A stretch of 64,000 nt of DNA, taken from NCBI GenBank assembly GCA_004335835.1, contig RWJK01001940.1, positions 36,137 through 100,136 of the forward strand, written 5' to 3'. The translations under genes and the position numbers were made by a program. The stretch is from Scenedesmus sp. ARA3. Lineage: Eukaryota; Chlorophyta; Chlorophyceae; Sphaeropleales; Scenedesmaceae. Every line of letters starts with the position of its first letter. The first letter of the stretch is position 1. Shown one piece after another: positions 25,167 to 36,743 of the stretch. The notes under the pieces were generated by a model that did not search any database, had not been told where the DNA came from, and saw only the letters and a program-made list of their open reading frames with translations.

Positions 25167-26486
25167 TGGAACGCACAAGGGACGGGGCTGGCGGACCTAC
25201 AGCATGTGCCGTTTGTGGTGTCGCTTCTGCTGACCGCTCAGAAGTGTGCGGCCGCGCTGCGCGCAGCATGCCCCAAGGACGCACTCGACATGGCAGCGAC
25301 TGTCGGGCGCTGCTCGCCTGCCACCGCACGCATGCAGGTGACATCATCGGCAGGTGAGGGTGCGCATGAAGATGAGATGCTTCCAACAGGCAGGGGCATC
25401 GGGCGCGGGGCAGAAGCAGCTGTCATTGCAGCAGGCCCCCTGGTGACCTTCCGGCCAGGGGGGAGAGCAGACAGCAGCAGCACCACCAGCAGCAGTGTTT
25501 CTTGGTACACTGAGCAGTTGGCATTCACCATGACTACCTGGCTGACTGTTGCGGCGCGCAGCATGTGTCTAATAGGGCAGCTGCTCAGCGAGCTGCTGCT
25601 GATGACCAGCAGCAGCAGCAGCAGTGGGATTGCAGTAGTAGCGCCCCTAAACAACCAGCAGCAGATGGATGAGGGGCTTCTCATCAGCCTGCTTGAGATG
25701 GCATACGCATGTGTTGAGTGGCTGGGCTCCCAGCTGTGCCACATGCAGCTGCCAGGCGATGAGGCACCAACACTGGCCAGCAGCAGCAGCAGTGCTGAAG
25801 GCGTCGCTGCGAGCATGCCGCTGCTGACGCAGCTGCTGCAGCAGCATGCGCAGCTGCAGGCAGGCTTGTATGAAGCAGTGCAGCGTTGTCCTGTTTCAGG
25901 GCTGTCAGGAGCAGCAGAGCATGACGTGAGCAGTGCAGCTGCTTCTCTAGTGCAGCGCGTGTGGGGTGATGCACTGCCAGGACAGCTGAGGGCGTTTGGT
26001 GCAGCAGTGGCGGCTGCGCTGCCTGTTGGCTGGGCTTGCAACAACGCTGCCTGCACCAACCTGGGCAAGCTGAGTGAGCTGCAGCTGGTGTACGGCAGGG
26101 CCAAGGTGTGCGGTGGCTGCAGGCAGGTGCGCATGTGCAGCGCGGAGTGCCAGAAGCAGCACTGGAAGGCGGGACACAAGCTGGTCTGCAAGAAGCTGGC
26201 GGCAGCGGCAGCAGCAGGGGAAGGTAGCAGCACTGCAGCAAGCAGTGATAGTGCTGCTGCTACTTGCAGCAATGACTCTGGCGGCGGCAGCATCAGCAGC
26301 AGCGCAGCAGGTGTTGCTGCTGCAGCAGCTTTGCTTGAGCTGCCTGGCAGTGCCACTGCTGCTGCTGCGCTGCATGTGCGCCAGCTGAAGGCGCTGCTGG
26401 CTGGCCTGGGTGTGGCTGGGATGGCTGGTGCTGTTGAGAAGAGCGACCTTGTGGCGCTGCTGGTGGGGCACATGGGCCTCAGCTGA
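22382..26486 (+). pseudogene. MYND-finger/SAP-like family gene with in-frame stop and frame change
   Basis: First exon 22382-22793 starts MSAVYSSLGLELMNALPVL, aligning without gaps to the start of the minus-strand paralogue at 34323. Second exon from 23085 gives LLQLLGSACKALADELQQAL. Reading is continuous in this frame to 24541 except for TAG at 23477-23479, where the paralogue has GAG. A further part from about 24749 (VLVELLKHSQCLAAPL) is in one frame. The C-terminal part (from about 25071 to 26486) is in another, with the MYND finger (CNNAAC, CGGC, CSAEC, HWKAGHKLVC) and SAP-like tail intact. No plausible intron explains the shift near 25050-25070. Either the gene is decaying, or small unannotated introns or assembly errors exist; excising 23355-23479 as an intron is one alternative for the TAG. 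Confidence 0.55.
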
Positions 26487-26547
26487 TTGATGGTGGGGCA
26501 CATGGGCCTCAGCTGATTGATGGTGGGGCACATGGGCCTCAGCTGAT
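26461..26547 (+). repeat. 30-bp tandem triplication across a stop codon
   Basis: Three adjacent copies of a 30-base unit, the last 27 bases long before divergence. The unit contains the last codons (GHMGLS) and the stop of the MYND gene, so each copy repeats the C-terminus and its TGA in the same frame. Confidence 0.95.
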
Positions 26548-26550
26548 CAG

Positions 26551-27701
26551 TTTCTTATTGCCCGTTCCATGCTGGCGTTGTGCCGCATAATAAGTTGACT
26601 GTCTTGGCCTGTACAGAAACCTATGGCATGCCTTTCCTTTTTGTTTTGGTTGTTCATTCTTCAGCTGCAGGTCGTCTGTTAACATAACACATCTATTGTG
26701 ACCGCTGCGGTGCAGACAAAGCACATGATATGAGTTGCACTGTTGGCACAAGGACGGCTGTGCAGGGGCGGTTGTTTGGACCCAGTTCAGCTCAAGAGTA
26801 ACTCTTCATCGTGACATTTCATCAAAGCTTGACCTGAACGGCGAGCATTATGTGTAGGGATGATAGACTACTCTTTTAACGAGGTCATGCTTGCCTTGAA
26901 GGCATGCCAATACAGCCCCAGCCCAACGAAGCCCTTTCAGGCCTGATTCCCCACAGCAACGCTGCAAACAGCATGCCTGCATAACCAAGGAAACTCCCAG
27001 CACCGTACCCAGTACGGGCATGCTGAACATGTACAAACATGGGCAAACTTCAACTCAACTGCAATGCAGACGGCTGACTGCGGCCGCCACACAGTAGCAC
27101 ATTAGTACCAGTAGTATGCAATGCATTCACCACAACTGGCAGCCGTAGCGTGCCCCGTCACAGACCCAGATCATGCACATTGTTAGTCAATGTCTTGTAA
27201 GCCGTACTATAAGCTGCTGCCGCCACGCTTCATTGAACATCGTACCGTTGTCTCCAGCAGATCTGCCGGCCACAACCATACTTTCAAGCTCTCTGCTGCC
27301 AGGCAAAGAATCCTCTTTCCAACCAGCTCGCACTTCGCAGGCAAGCAAAGCCAGCTCAACTTGCAAACTGTCTGCTTGCGGCTTGGGTTTGATTCCAACC
27401 CGGCTTTGTTGCGTCACAGCCAGGGAGGGAGGGGCCCTTTCACCTGCCAATGCCGCCAATCGCGCCCAGTCAGACAGCCACCCCACACCACTCACCACCC
27501 AGCTCGCCTCCCTGCCAGCCTCACCATTCCCCAACACTACCAATGTTGATGTGACCCAGCCTGGCACCACTGCTTGACCGCCTGGCAGCAGCAGCAGCGT
27601 TCTCCTGCAAAGCGCTGACGCTTCCAGCCTGCCAGCCAGTTGGTGGCTTCTGTTTGGCCCTGAGCAGGCGCTCCATAATAAAGAAAAGGCATGAAGTGCC
27701 C
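26551..27701. other. Intergenic stretch, 3' flank of two convergent genes
   Basis: No convincing exon. It contains a diverged copy (about 27472-27533, minus sense GEAGREASWVVSGVGWLS) of the 3' coding end of the Ser/Arg-rich gene (27735-27796, GEAGREASWVASVVRRLS). Confidence 0.5.
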
Positions 27702-30700
27702 TCACATGCCCATGCCACCAGGCGCCACGCCGGACAGCCGCCGCACAACACTCGCCACCCAGCTCGCCTCCCTGCCAGCCTCACCACGCCCAGCAGCAGC
27801 AGCACTAATGCCTCCACTGCCCTGAACGCCAAGCCCCCCACTGCTAGAACGCCGCGCAGCAACCGCAGAGCCCCTGCGCAGGCTGGCCCCGTTCACCATG
27901 GCGCCAGACGCACGCTGCTGCTGCCTGGTAGATGCACGCGGGGCAGCTGCTGCTGCGACGCTGCTCCTGGCTGCTGCTCTGTACACCTTGGACCACGACT
28001 TACGCAGCCCTGGCCGGTTGCCAACTTCACCACCACCCTGCTGATGCCCCTGTTGCATGGCTCGGCTGCTCCTGCTGCTCTCGGCTGCTGGCAGGATGCG
28101 GCCGTCCTCATCACTGTTGTTGCTGTTTGCATCATCTGCTGGTCCCATCACAACAGCAGCAGCATCGCCAGCACTGCAGCTCAGCCGGTGTGAGGGTTTG
28201 TCATCAGGGTTCAGGAACACCTCAAGTGCATTGCTCAGCCGCCGGCCGCCGCTGCTGCTGCTGCCAGTGCTGCCGCCGCTGCTGCTGGCAGCAGCACGCA
28301 GCCTGGCAGCAGCTGAGATGCGCGCGCTGTGACGCATGCCCATGCCGAATGCACTCGCGCGGCTCGCTGCTGCTGCAGCTGCATTGACGCTGCTGCGCCT
28401 GACACCACCGGCAGCAGCAGTATGGGCAGCTGACTGTCGCTTGATGCTTGAGGCCCTGTTGTACCTGGCTCTTCCATACTTGATGCTGCTGCGCTGCTTC
28501 ACTAGCCTGCGGCGGCCACCCCCAGCCTCACCATCGCTTGTGCTGCTCCTGCCACTGCTGCTGCCACTGCCGCCACCACTGCTGCTGCTGCTGTGCGCAT
28601 TGCGCAGTCGCAGCAGCAGCCGGCGGCGGATGACTTGAGACTTGCGGCCAGCAGCAGTACCAGATGCTGCTGCATTGCCACTGCTGCGGCGCCGCAGTGG
28701 CAGCGAAGGGCGTCTGGCGGGGCGGCGGCTGGTGCTGTCGTCACTGTCACTGTCGCTGCCATGGCTGCTGTCGCTGCTGCTGCTGTCACTGCTGCTGGCC
28801 CTATTCTTGGCTGGAAGTGACCCTGCGCAGCAGCAACAGGTGGCAAGTATATGAATACAAGAGCAACTTAGGCCCATTTGGACGCGCTTCGCTGGCATGT
28901 ACGAAGGGCTGCAGGAGTACATGCAATCACTAGCAAAGTAAAACAGTTGAGCTGGCGCAGCCAGTAGCAGCAGACAACCAATATGCAACTGCCCAAAGCC
29001 TTGAACATCAACATGGGTTCCTCTGCTTCACTCTCTGGTCAGCGAGAAGGACTCACCTAGGAACCCTTTGCCAGTGGTGATGCTGCTCCTGCGCCGCACC
29101 GTCAGCTCAAATATGTCTGTCTTGGCGTCGCTGCTGCTGCCGCTGCTGCGCCTGCTGCTGCCACTGCTGCTGCGAGCACGACCGCCAGCGCCACGCCTGA
29201 TGGACAACCTGCCAGTAGCATGCTGTCTACCGTGCCCAGCAGCAGCTAGGGCCTGCTGGTTAGCACCAATGCTACTGCGCCTGGCAGCAGCTGCTCTTGC
29301 CAAGCTCGCAGCTGCCTGCCGCTCCGGCTTGCTGACAGCGCGAGTCGTCTGCGGCTGCTGTAGCAGGGACCGCCGCGAGGCTCTGCCGGTCATCATGCTA
29401 GCTCTAGCAGCAGCAGCAGTGCCACCGCTGCCGCTGCTGCTGCTGATCGAGGCCCTTGCTTTGGCAGCTGCCCTCTCATTCACCCTCCAGCCACCTCGCC
29501 TGCTACTCACTCTAGGCTTCTGCCGCCCTGCGCTCCACCCGGTCGCACCTGCACCTGCTGTTGCGTCATCCTCGTCACTGGATGACTCGCTGTCACCCTC
29601 ACTATCATCGCTGCTTGACCTGCTGCTGCTGCTGCCGCTGCTCCTCCTGCCGCTGCTGTCGCCGCCCCACACACCGCCGCTGCCACCACCTCCATCACCA
29701 ACCACCATCCTGCCGCCGGCCGTACCCTGCTGTCCTGCAAAGTTTCCTGCAAAGTTTCCTGCAAAGCCCTGCCCAGCTGCAGCCATGCTGCTGTTTAGCG
29801 AGCCCATGCTGCCATAGTCTCCAACCTTCACCCTGCCCTGCTCATCCCTAGCAAAGCTCCCAAGGTTGGCTGCCTCCCAGCTCTGCTGCTGGCTGTCATA
29901 GTTGCTTCCACAAATGCCAAGTGCAGCAGTCGCATCGTAAGCGCCAGGGTAGATCGCTGCATTGCTCAGCCTGCGCGCGATCATCGCAGCAGCCTGGCTA
30001 GCTGAGTTGCTGCTGCCGGCAACTGCAGTGGTGGAGGCCCTGCGAGCACGCCCTTCTGCCAGCAGGCTCTGGCGGATGCCAGAGACTTCGTCGTGCATGC
30101 GGGGCGAGCTGCTGCCAGGGCCTGCATAGCTAGCCAGCGCCGCTGCAGCAGCAGGAACAAAAAGGCAGGTGCGGCATCAGCAGCAGCAGCAGGGTCAAGT
30201 GCAGCAGCATGATGACGCCTGACACCTGATCATGCATGCGGGGCCAGCTGCCGCCAGGGCCTGTGTAGCTGGCCTGCGCAGCTGCGGTGGCAGCAGCAGC
30301 GGCAGCGTGAAGCACATCTTGGCATGCCCGTGTCAGACAATCTGCCGCAGCTAACAAAACACCACAAAGTTAAGTGTTTGATACCGCATTTGATGTGCAT
30401 TCAAAACACATGTTGCAAAACTGTTTCAGCCAGCGTCCTCCTGCAACCTTCCCCCACTCTGCACCTGCCCAGCCAGGCCCCGCCTCACCTGCATCGCTCA
30501 GCCAGGCCCCGCCTCACCTGCATCGCTCAGCCAGGCCCCGCCTCACCTGCATCGCTCAGCCGTGCAGCCAGTGCCTCCTTGATCACAGTGTGCCTGCTGC
30601 TGCTGCTGTTACTAGCCACAGGCTGACCCGCACCACCACCGCCTGCTGCTGCATCAGAAGCACGCAGCAGCTCTGGAGATCTGGGGCTGCTGCCTGTGCT

Positions 30701-31186
30701 GTCTAGATAGGGCACGCCAGTGCTGACAGTGGTGGCCAGGTCCTGCTGCCCCTGCAGGTAAGCGCTGACTGAGGCTCTGCGGGCTGCTGCACTGCTAGGA
30801 GACACGCTGCCAGTACTGCCAGGAGAAGCTGCTGTGGGACTAGCCACCTGGCTAGAGCGGCGGTAGGTGCCGCTGCTGTTGAACAAGGCATCCATGCCAG
30901 CAGTACTGTTGACAACAGCACATGGCGACACACATGCGTCGCTGCCACGCAGCGGCAGCTCTGCGTTACCATACCAGCACTCATCTGTTCCAGCCTGCTG
31001 CAGCTGCTGCTGTTGTGCTGCATCTGCTGTGGTGCCGTCCCCGCTGTTGAGTATGGCCCTGACTGAGCCGCTGTGGGCCTCCAGGTACTGCACCAGCTCA
31101 GCCTTCTGGGTGGTGCGCTTGGCCACAAATGAGGCAACGGCTGGGCCTGCATGGCGGCAGCAGCAGCAGCAGCAACAGCAGCAGCC

Positions 31187-31217
<31 letters not shown>

Positions 31218-31328
31218 GACGAGTGTGTGAGGAGGCAGCACAAGCTGTGGGCCGTATAGTACTGCACCAGCTCAGCTTTCTGTGTGGTGCGCTTGGCCAC
31301 AAAGGACGCCACGGCTGGGCCTGCATGG

Positions 31329-31376
<48 letters not shown>

Positions 31377-31487
31377 GACGAGTGTGTGAGGAGGCAGCAC
31401 AAGCTGTGGGCCGTATAGTACTGCACCAGCTCAGCTTTCTGTGTGGTGCGCTTGGCCACAAAGGACGCCACGGCTGGGCCTGCATGG

Positions 31488-31535
<48 letters not shown>

Positions 31536-32199
31536 GACGAGTGTGTGAGGAGGCAGCACAAGCTGTGGGCCTCATAGTACTGCACCAGCTCAGCCTTCTG
31601 GGTGGTGCGCTTGGCCACGAATGACGCCACAGCTGGGCCTGCATGGCGGCAGCAGCAGCAGCAGCAGCAACAAGATGAATGTGGAGGGAAGGAGTGAAAG
31701 CAGGAAGGGTAGCTGAGGTGGCACGTTCACCTGTGTTGTGCTTGAGGCACAGGCAGGCTATGTATGCCTGGCTGCAGATGCATCTGTACTTCAGCCGAGC
31801 AGCTGGAAGTTCTTGAATCACACAGCAAGTTGAGGTTTCTGCCAGCCTGAGCCTCAACCTGGCCTCATATCCGTTTCTCATCAGCTGCATGCCAATGTGT
31901 GGTTGATGTGCTCTTCCACATACACACCTACCTGCCAGGTAAGGTGCAACTGCAGAAGGGGGTGGCCTGTTGCCGTCTGTCATGCTCAGCCGCTTCCATG
32001 CTGCTGCTGTGCTTCCAGACATCCCAGAGGCAGAAGAGAGCCTTGCTGTACCACCTGAGCTGCTGCTCAGGGTGCTCAGGCTGCCTGCTGCGCCACTGGC
32101 GCTACTGCTGCTTCGCCAGGTTGTACTGTGCTGTGCATGGCTTTCCTGCACGGGGCTGCCACTGCTTCGACGCATGGCTGCCGCCTCGTTGAGCTCCAT
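27702..32199 (-). CDS. Ser/Arg-rich intrinsically disordered protein, function unknown
   Basis: Exons on the minus strand, 32199-31932, 31146-30547, 30142-29057 and 28822-27702, all with phase-1 junctions, join to 1024 residues. The protein begins MELNEAAAMRRSSG. It is dominated by Ser, Arg, Ala and Gly, with many RRSS/RRxS sites of basophilic-kinase type, an acidic-serine patch in exon 3 (SDDSEGDSESSSDEDD) and no recognised fold. More ordered-looking pieces are FVAKRTTQKAELVQYLEAHS near the start of exon 2 and TDIFELTVRRRSSITT at the end of exon 3. Two exon starts and one exon end are duplicated inside introns (separate entries). A minus-strand TATA-like TAAATATAG lies near 32311-32319, about 110 bases upstream. 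A phospho-regulated scaffold is possible, but nothing proves it. Confidence 0.6.
30233..30310 (-). repeat. Duplicated acceptor plus exon start in intron
   Basis: Minus-strand copy encoding ASYTGPGGSWPRMHDQVSG, against ASYAGPGSSSPRMHDEVSG at the start of the exon beginning at 30142. An acceptor-like CAG precedes both. Confidence 0.8.
30473..30559 (-). repeat. 29-bp tandem repeat of an exon-donor junction, three copies
   Basis: Each unit contains the sense-strand sequence GAGCGATGCAGGTGAGGC, that is the last codons of the exon plus its 5' splice site. The exon-proximal copy (donor after 30547) fits the reading frame. The other two are extra consensus donors in a row inside the intron. Confidence 0.92.
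31255..31660 (-). repeat. Three extra copies of acceptor plus exon start, 159-bp unit
   Basis: Copies begin at 31261, 31420 and 31579, and the parent exon start is at about 31087-31146. Each carries on the sense strand a CTG tract, CATGCAG acceptor, the codons for GPAVASFVAKRTTQKAELVQ, then intron-like sequence. The copies are nearly identical, so they are recent. All keep the phase-1 junction. Confidence 0.92.
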
Positions 32200-32686
32200 G
32201 GTGACTTTAAACAGTTTTCAACTTGTTCACAGGGGCCTTTTGTGCCTCCAACTCGTGCTGCTCAACTTCAGTTTTGCTGACGAGCTGCTGCACAGAACGT
32301 GCGTGCGAGTCTATATTTAGTTACATGTCGTAGGTAATAGTAATAAACGAGAAGTCTGCTGAAGCATCACGCACTGGACGCTTCGCTCTTCAACTTGGCG
32401 CCCTTCCAGCAAACATGGCGCTCAGCTATCGTGAAGCAACCAGCGATACATATATATATACAAACAGGTTATATTGCTGAACGCACAAGACTCGAAACAT
32501 CCCAAGGGTTTCTGCCAGGCTGTAGCATCACCTGCTACGACCGCCTTCAGCGCTGCCAAAGGCTCAGCATCTGTGGCCGAGCATCAGGATACTGCAACGC
32601 CTCAAGCAGACGTTGCGGCTGACTTGCTACATACAGCAATAGTACACCACGATTCAAGTGAGGAAGCATACACTGATAATAAATGT
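32200..32686. other. Intergenic promoter region of the Ser/Arg-rich gene
   Basis: No exon seen. It holds the TATA-like element near 32311 (minus sense) and a short TA microsatellite at about 32449-32462. Confidence 0.45.
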
Positions 32687-33151
32687 TCAGCTGAGGCTCA
32701 GGTGGCCCGCGAGCAGCCCTACTAGGTCACTCTTCTCAACAGCACCAGCCAGCCAGCTGCTTCGGCAAGGGTCCACGGCTGCCATCCCTAGCAGATCCAG
32801 AACCCTGGAGTGATGAGGCTGCACCATGCCACAGCTGCTGCTGCTGCTGCCACTGCTGCTGCTGCTGCTCTTGCCCAAGGTGTACGTTGCTGCTGCACTG
32901 CTGTTGCTCAGGCTACGCACCACGGCCGCTGCATCCACAGCTGGCCTGCCCTGCTTCTGCTGGTGCAGCAGCCCCGTCAGCCAGGCTGCGGCCGCAAACA
33001 GCAGCTGCTGCAGCTCAAGAGCTGCCAGCAGCTCCTGCGCCGCCGGTTGCAGCCGAAGCTCAAAATGCTCGACAGGCCCTTGATATATAGCTTGTGCAAT
33101 GTTCACTGCATGGGCCAGGGTGTTCTGCATCTGCATCCAGCGCTCATCAGC

Positions 33152-33195
<44 letters not shown>

Positions 33196-33382
33196 CTGCA
33201 GGGCGGCCCTGCGCCTGCAGCGTGACCAGAATGAGTTTGACTGCTGGTAGCAGCGATGCACGCAGCGCTGCATCGCCAAACAGAGCTACACTGAATGCCG
33301 GGGTGGGCTCTCGTAGTGTTAGGGCCATCCACAGCATTTGCAGCCCCCTGGCAGCAGCCAAGCCCTCTTCAAGGTGTGACTC

Positions 33383-33441
<59 letters not shown>

Positions 33442-33491
33442 NNNNNNNNNNNNNNNNNNNNNNNNNNNNNNNNNNNNNNNNNNNNNNNNNN

Positions 33492-33550
<59 letters not shown>

Positions 33551-34323
33551 CAGGGCCTGCTGCAGCTCATCTGCTAGGGCAGCACAGGCCTTGGCCAGCG
33601 GCTTCAACAGGTCTGCAGCAGCGGCAGGCAGTACGTAACCATGGTGTATCAGCTTGTGCAGCTTGCCCAGGCAGGGTGTTATGCAGCTGTGGCGTCAGCA
33701 GGGCAGCATTGCAGGCTGGGTGCTGTCCTGGTGAGCGTTCAGGCCCTTGGTGCAGGATGAGCAAGAGAGGGCACGGATCATTGGCAAAACCAATGTAGCG
33801 TTGTGTCCAGAGTTGCTGGTGGTACTGGCAGGATGTCAGAACTGGCAGCAGCAAGCATGTTGGGGGTGCTTTGAGCAGCGACTGGTGGGGGGAGCCTGAG
33901 CCTGTAACACTCACCTGCTACAGCATTGCGCAGCAGCTTCTTAACGTCGTTTGCCTTGGCTGGTGTGCTGCTTGGCAGATGGATCGCGGACGCCAGGCTT
34001 TCGCAGATGATACCCACTAAGCTCAGGTCATCAGCTGGTGCTTGCAGGATGCCCTGCTGCTGCTGTTGCTGCTGGTGCTGCAGAGCTGTGCCAACAAAGC
34101 CCAGGTACCAGGGCAACGCGTTCCAAGATTCATATGCTCGCGTGTGTTGCGCTGATCCTTGGCCCGCAGACACCGCAGAGTAGCTGCCAGTCAGGATGAG
34201 GTGCATCTGCCTGAAGGCTGCACGGGACTGGGCCAACTCGCGAAAGCTGGCGCTGCCGAGCCCTTTCAGCACCTGGAGCGCTGCCATCGTCCTTTGAAAA
34301 GGTGTGTCACCCATCGAGGACAT
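32687..34323 (-). CDS. MYND-family paralogue lacking the MYND finger
   Basis: Exons 34323-33915 and 33612-32687 (minus strand, phase-1 junction as in the plus-strand paralogue) give about 444 residues across the assembly gap. The start MSSMGDTPFQRTMAALQVL aligns with the paralogue at 22382. The middle (LRLQPAAQELLAALELQQL, LTGLLHQQKQG, VVRSLSNSSAAA, HHSRVLDLLGMAAVDP) aligns with 23549-23850. Directly after VDP the protein jumps to SSWLAGAVEKSDLVGLLAGH and stops: the about 2.5-kb equivalent holding the MYND zinc finger is missing, while the SAP-like end is kept. The frame is open and carries GAG where the paralogue has TAG. The Gln tract spans 33383-33549 and includes 50 unknown bases, so its length is unknown. 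It may be expressed as a finger-less family member. Confidence 0.6.
33383..33549 (-). repeat. CTG/CAG tract containing an assembly gap
   Basis: Pure CTG triplets (sense CAG, poly-Gln) on both sides of 50 N at 33442-33491. The gap length is probably a placeholder; 50 is not a multiple of three. Confidence 0.95.
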
Positions 34324-34812
34324 GCTGCGGTGATCAACGGCAGGATCCTTTTCGGAAGGACTGCTGTTTGTGCACAGCCTGCTCGAAACGGTCCACCGTG
34401 TCTCTCTCGCCGTGTAACATGAAAGCGTGGGATTTGCAGCAACTATGATACCGTGCCTGAAATTGATCATATTGTAAGGTCAGCAGACTGTGCGGGTGGC
34501 TCCGTTGGGGTCGTAATAGCATGATCTGTCATGAGAGCAGGTGAAGGCCTGGCATACTGCTAGATCGTGGCAGAACTCTGCATTGCCAAAACTAATATCA
34601 TTGCAAGTCATGTGTCTGTTGGAACCGCTTCACCCTTCAAAGACTGCTGCAGAAGCATTGCAGCGCCGAAACCCCGGACCCTTTGCAGACAGTGCAATAC
34701 AATGAAAACTGGTTTCACATGTCCATTTCTGGGTGTAAGACCGCATAAACAACCTTTCGACGGCTCACAGACTTATCACATAGCTGCCATTACGCACTGA
34801 ACCATTCTGATC
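34324..34812. other. Intergenic stretch
   Basis: Lies between two minus-strand genes. I see no exon, repeat or clear promoter element in it. Confidence 0.4.
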
Positions 34813-36700
34813 TCAACACAGATCCTTATACCCGGCCCGACTTTGCTGCTGCGTTGTCTTTGTGCGCACCCCGGGCCCTGCTGCTGCTGCTGCCCCCAGC
34901 TGCCCCAGCCCTGCCTGTGCAACCTTCTCCAGCAGCTGCTTGTTGATCAGCTTCTCAGTCTCACTCATGGGCGCCACAATCCTGCAGGGCAGCAGTCCCC
35001 CAGCACAGCGAAGCATCAAGTACAGCAGGTTCCCCAACATGTGCATGGCGAAGTGCATACCTTCGTGGTGCCCGGGATCATAGCAGGGTGCGCAGCTCTC
35101 CACCTTCGCAGCCAAGTGTCACATGATACACAACAGACACAAAATGAAAGCGACTGCACTTCATGAGGCCCCACCTGTGTGCCACCTCCAGCTTCGTCTG
35201 CTCCTCCAGCGCCGCTTCCAGCACGACACTCAACGCCCCTCAACACCCACACACAAGCGACGCAGACCATCCATCAGCGCAGCTCACCTGCGTGTCGCAT
35301 TCAGCTTCATCTGCTGCTCCAGCGCCGCCTTCAGCGCCACCTTCTTGGCCTCCTCCGCGGCCTTCTCCGCAGCACGCCGCGACGCCTCAGCAGCCACGCC
35401 CTCTTTCAGCGCACGGATGGCAGCCTGCAGGCATACAGCGTAAGGCAGCCAAGCAACAGACACCAGGTGAGATGCACTTGCAGGAGCCAACAATGGCAGT
35501 GACGCCTCCTCTGCCACACCCTCTTTCAGCGCACGGATGGCAGCTTGCAGGAACACGGCGGCAGGCAAACATGCGAAAGGCAGCAGTCGAGAAGAGTTTG
35601 CAGCAGCCAACAGTGGCTGTGCCGCCTGCGCAGCCTCCTCAAGCAGCACAGCAGGCAGCAGGCAGCAGGCAGCAGGCAGCAGGCAGCAGGCAGCAGGCAG
35701 CAGGCAGCCACAAGCCATCACCACCACACAACATACGTATTACAGCACAGGGAGAGCCTGCAGAAAAGGCTCACCTGCTCCTCGCCGTCGTGCGCGTGCT
35801 TCAGGCTCTCCTTGAGCACCAGCTGCTCCGCCAGGCTGGCCGCCAGCACCTTGCTGCCGGCCTTGACAGCAGCCTTGCGCCGCTCATCCTCAGCGGCAGC
35901 AGCAGCCTCAGCCTCGCGCGTGTACCTGCACGGCGTGCAGCCGACACACAGGACCGAGGAAGGTTGGCACCATGATGGCGGACACAGCGTCCCTTGCACT
36001 CTGACGCACGTGGCACCCAAGAATCGTGCTGAAGTCGGCAAGATGGACAGCTGCTGCATCTGTGGCATGCAACTGCAACTGCGACTGCTGCCGCTACTGA
36101 CTGTGGCACCACGTGATCAGCCACTCAGCAGTGCCCGGCCCCGGCTGTGGTACAGCATCCATGCTGGAGCTGGGCACAGCAGCGCTGCAATGACGCAGAC
36201 ACCATTACATTACGTCACAGGACACTGTAGCAGTTTTGCAGGACACACGCACCGCTCCACTATGGCTGGGTCTATCCAGCGCTTGGCCTCTGGCCGCACA
36301 GCCGCCTCCCGCTCCTGCGCTGCCTGCCACGCCTTGAGCTTGTCAACCTGCAGGGACAAGCACCAGCAGCAGCAGATGATCAAACTTGGTGCGTCTGGGT
36401 TCACTCAGACAGTAACTCACACCAGACAACTGAACCAATACTTGCTGCACATACTAACGGCCTGAGGGACCACAGGCTTGCATTGCAGGCTTTCCAAGTT
36501 GACATGTACAGCAAACAGCACCAACCAACAGCTGCCGCGCATAGGCCTGCCTGCCGCGCACCTGCGCCTTGCGCGCCGCCTCCTGCTTCTCCATCTGCGC
36601 CGCGTACTCCTCCATGATGGCCTTGTCGGCCGCCCACTCCTGCTGCTTGGCCGCCTCCTTGATGGCCTTCAGGCTCTCGTTGCTGCAGTGGAGGCAGAGT

Positions 36701-36743
<43 letters not shown>

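Noticed and set aside
26461..26547. CRISPR-like direct repeats
   Set aside because: The units are head to tail without spacers and encode a protein end; the genome is eukaryotic.
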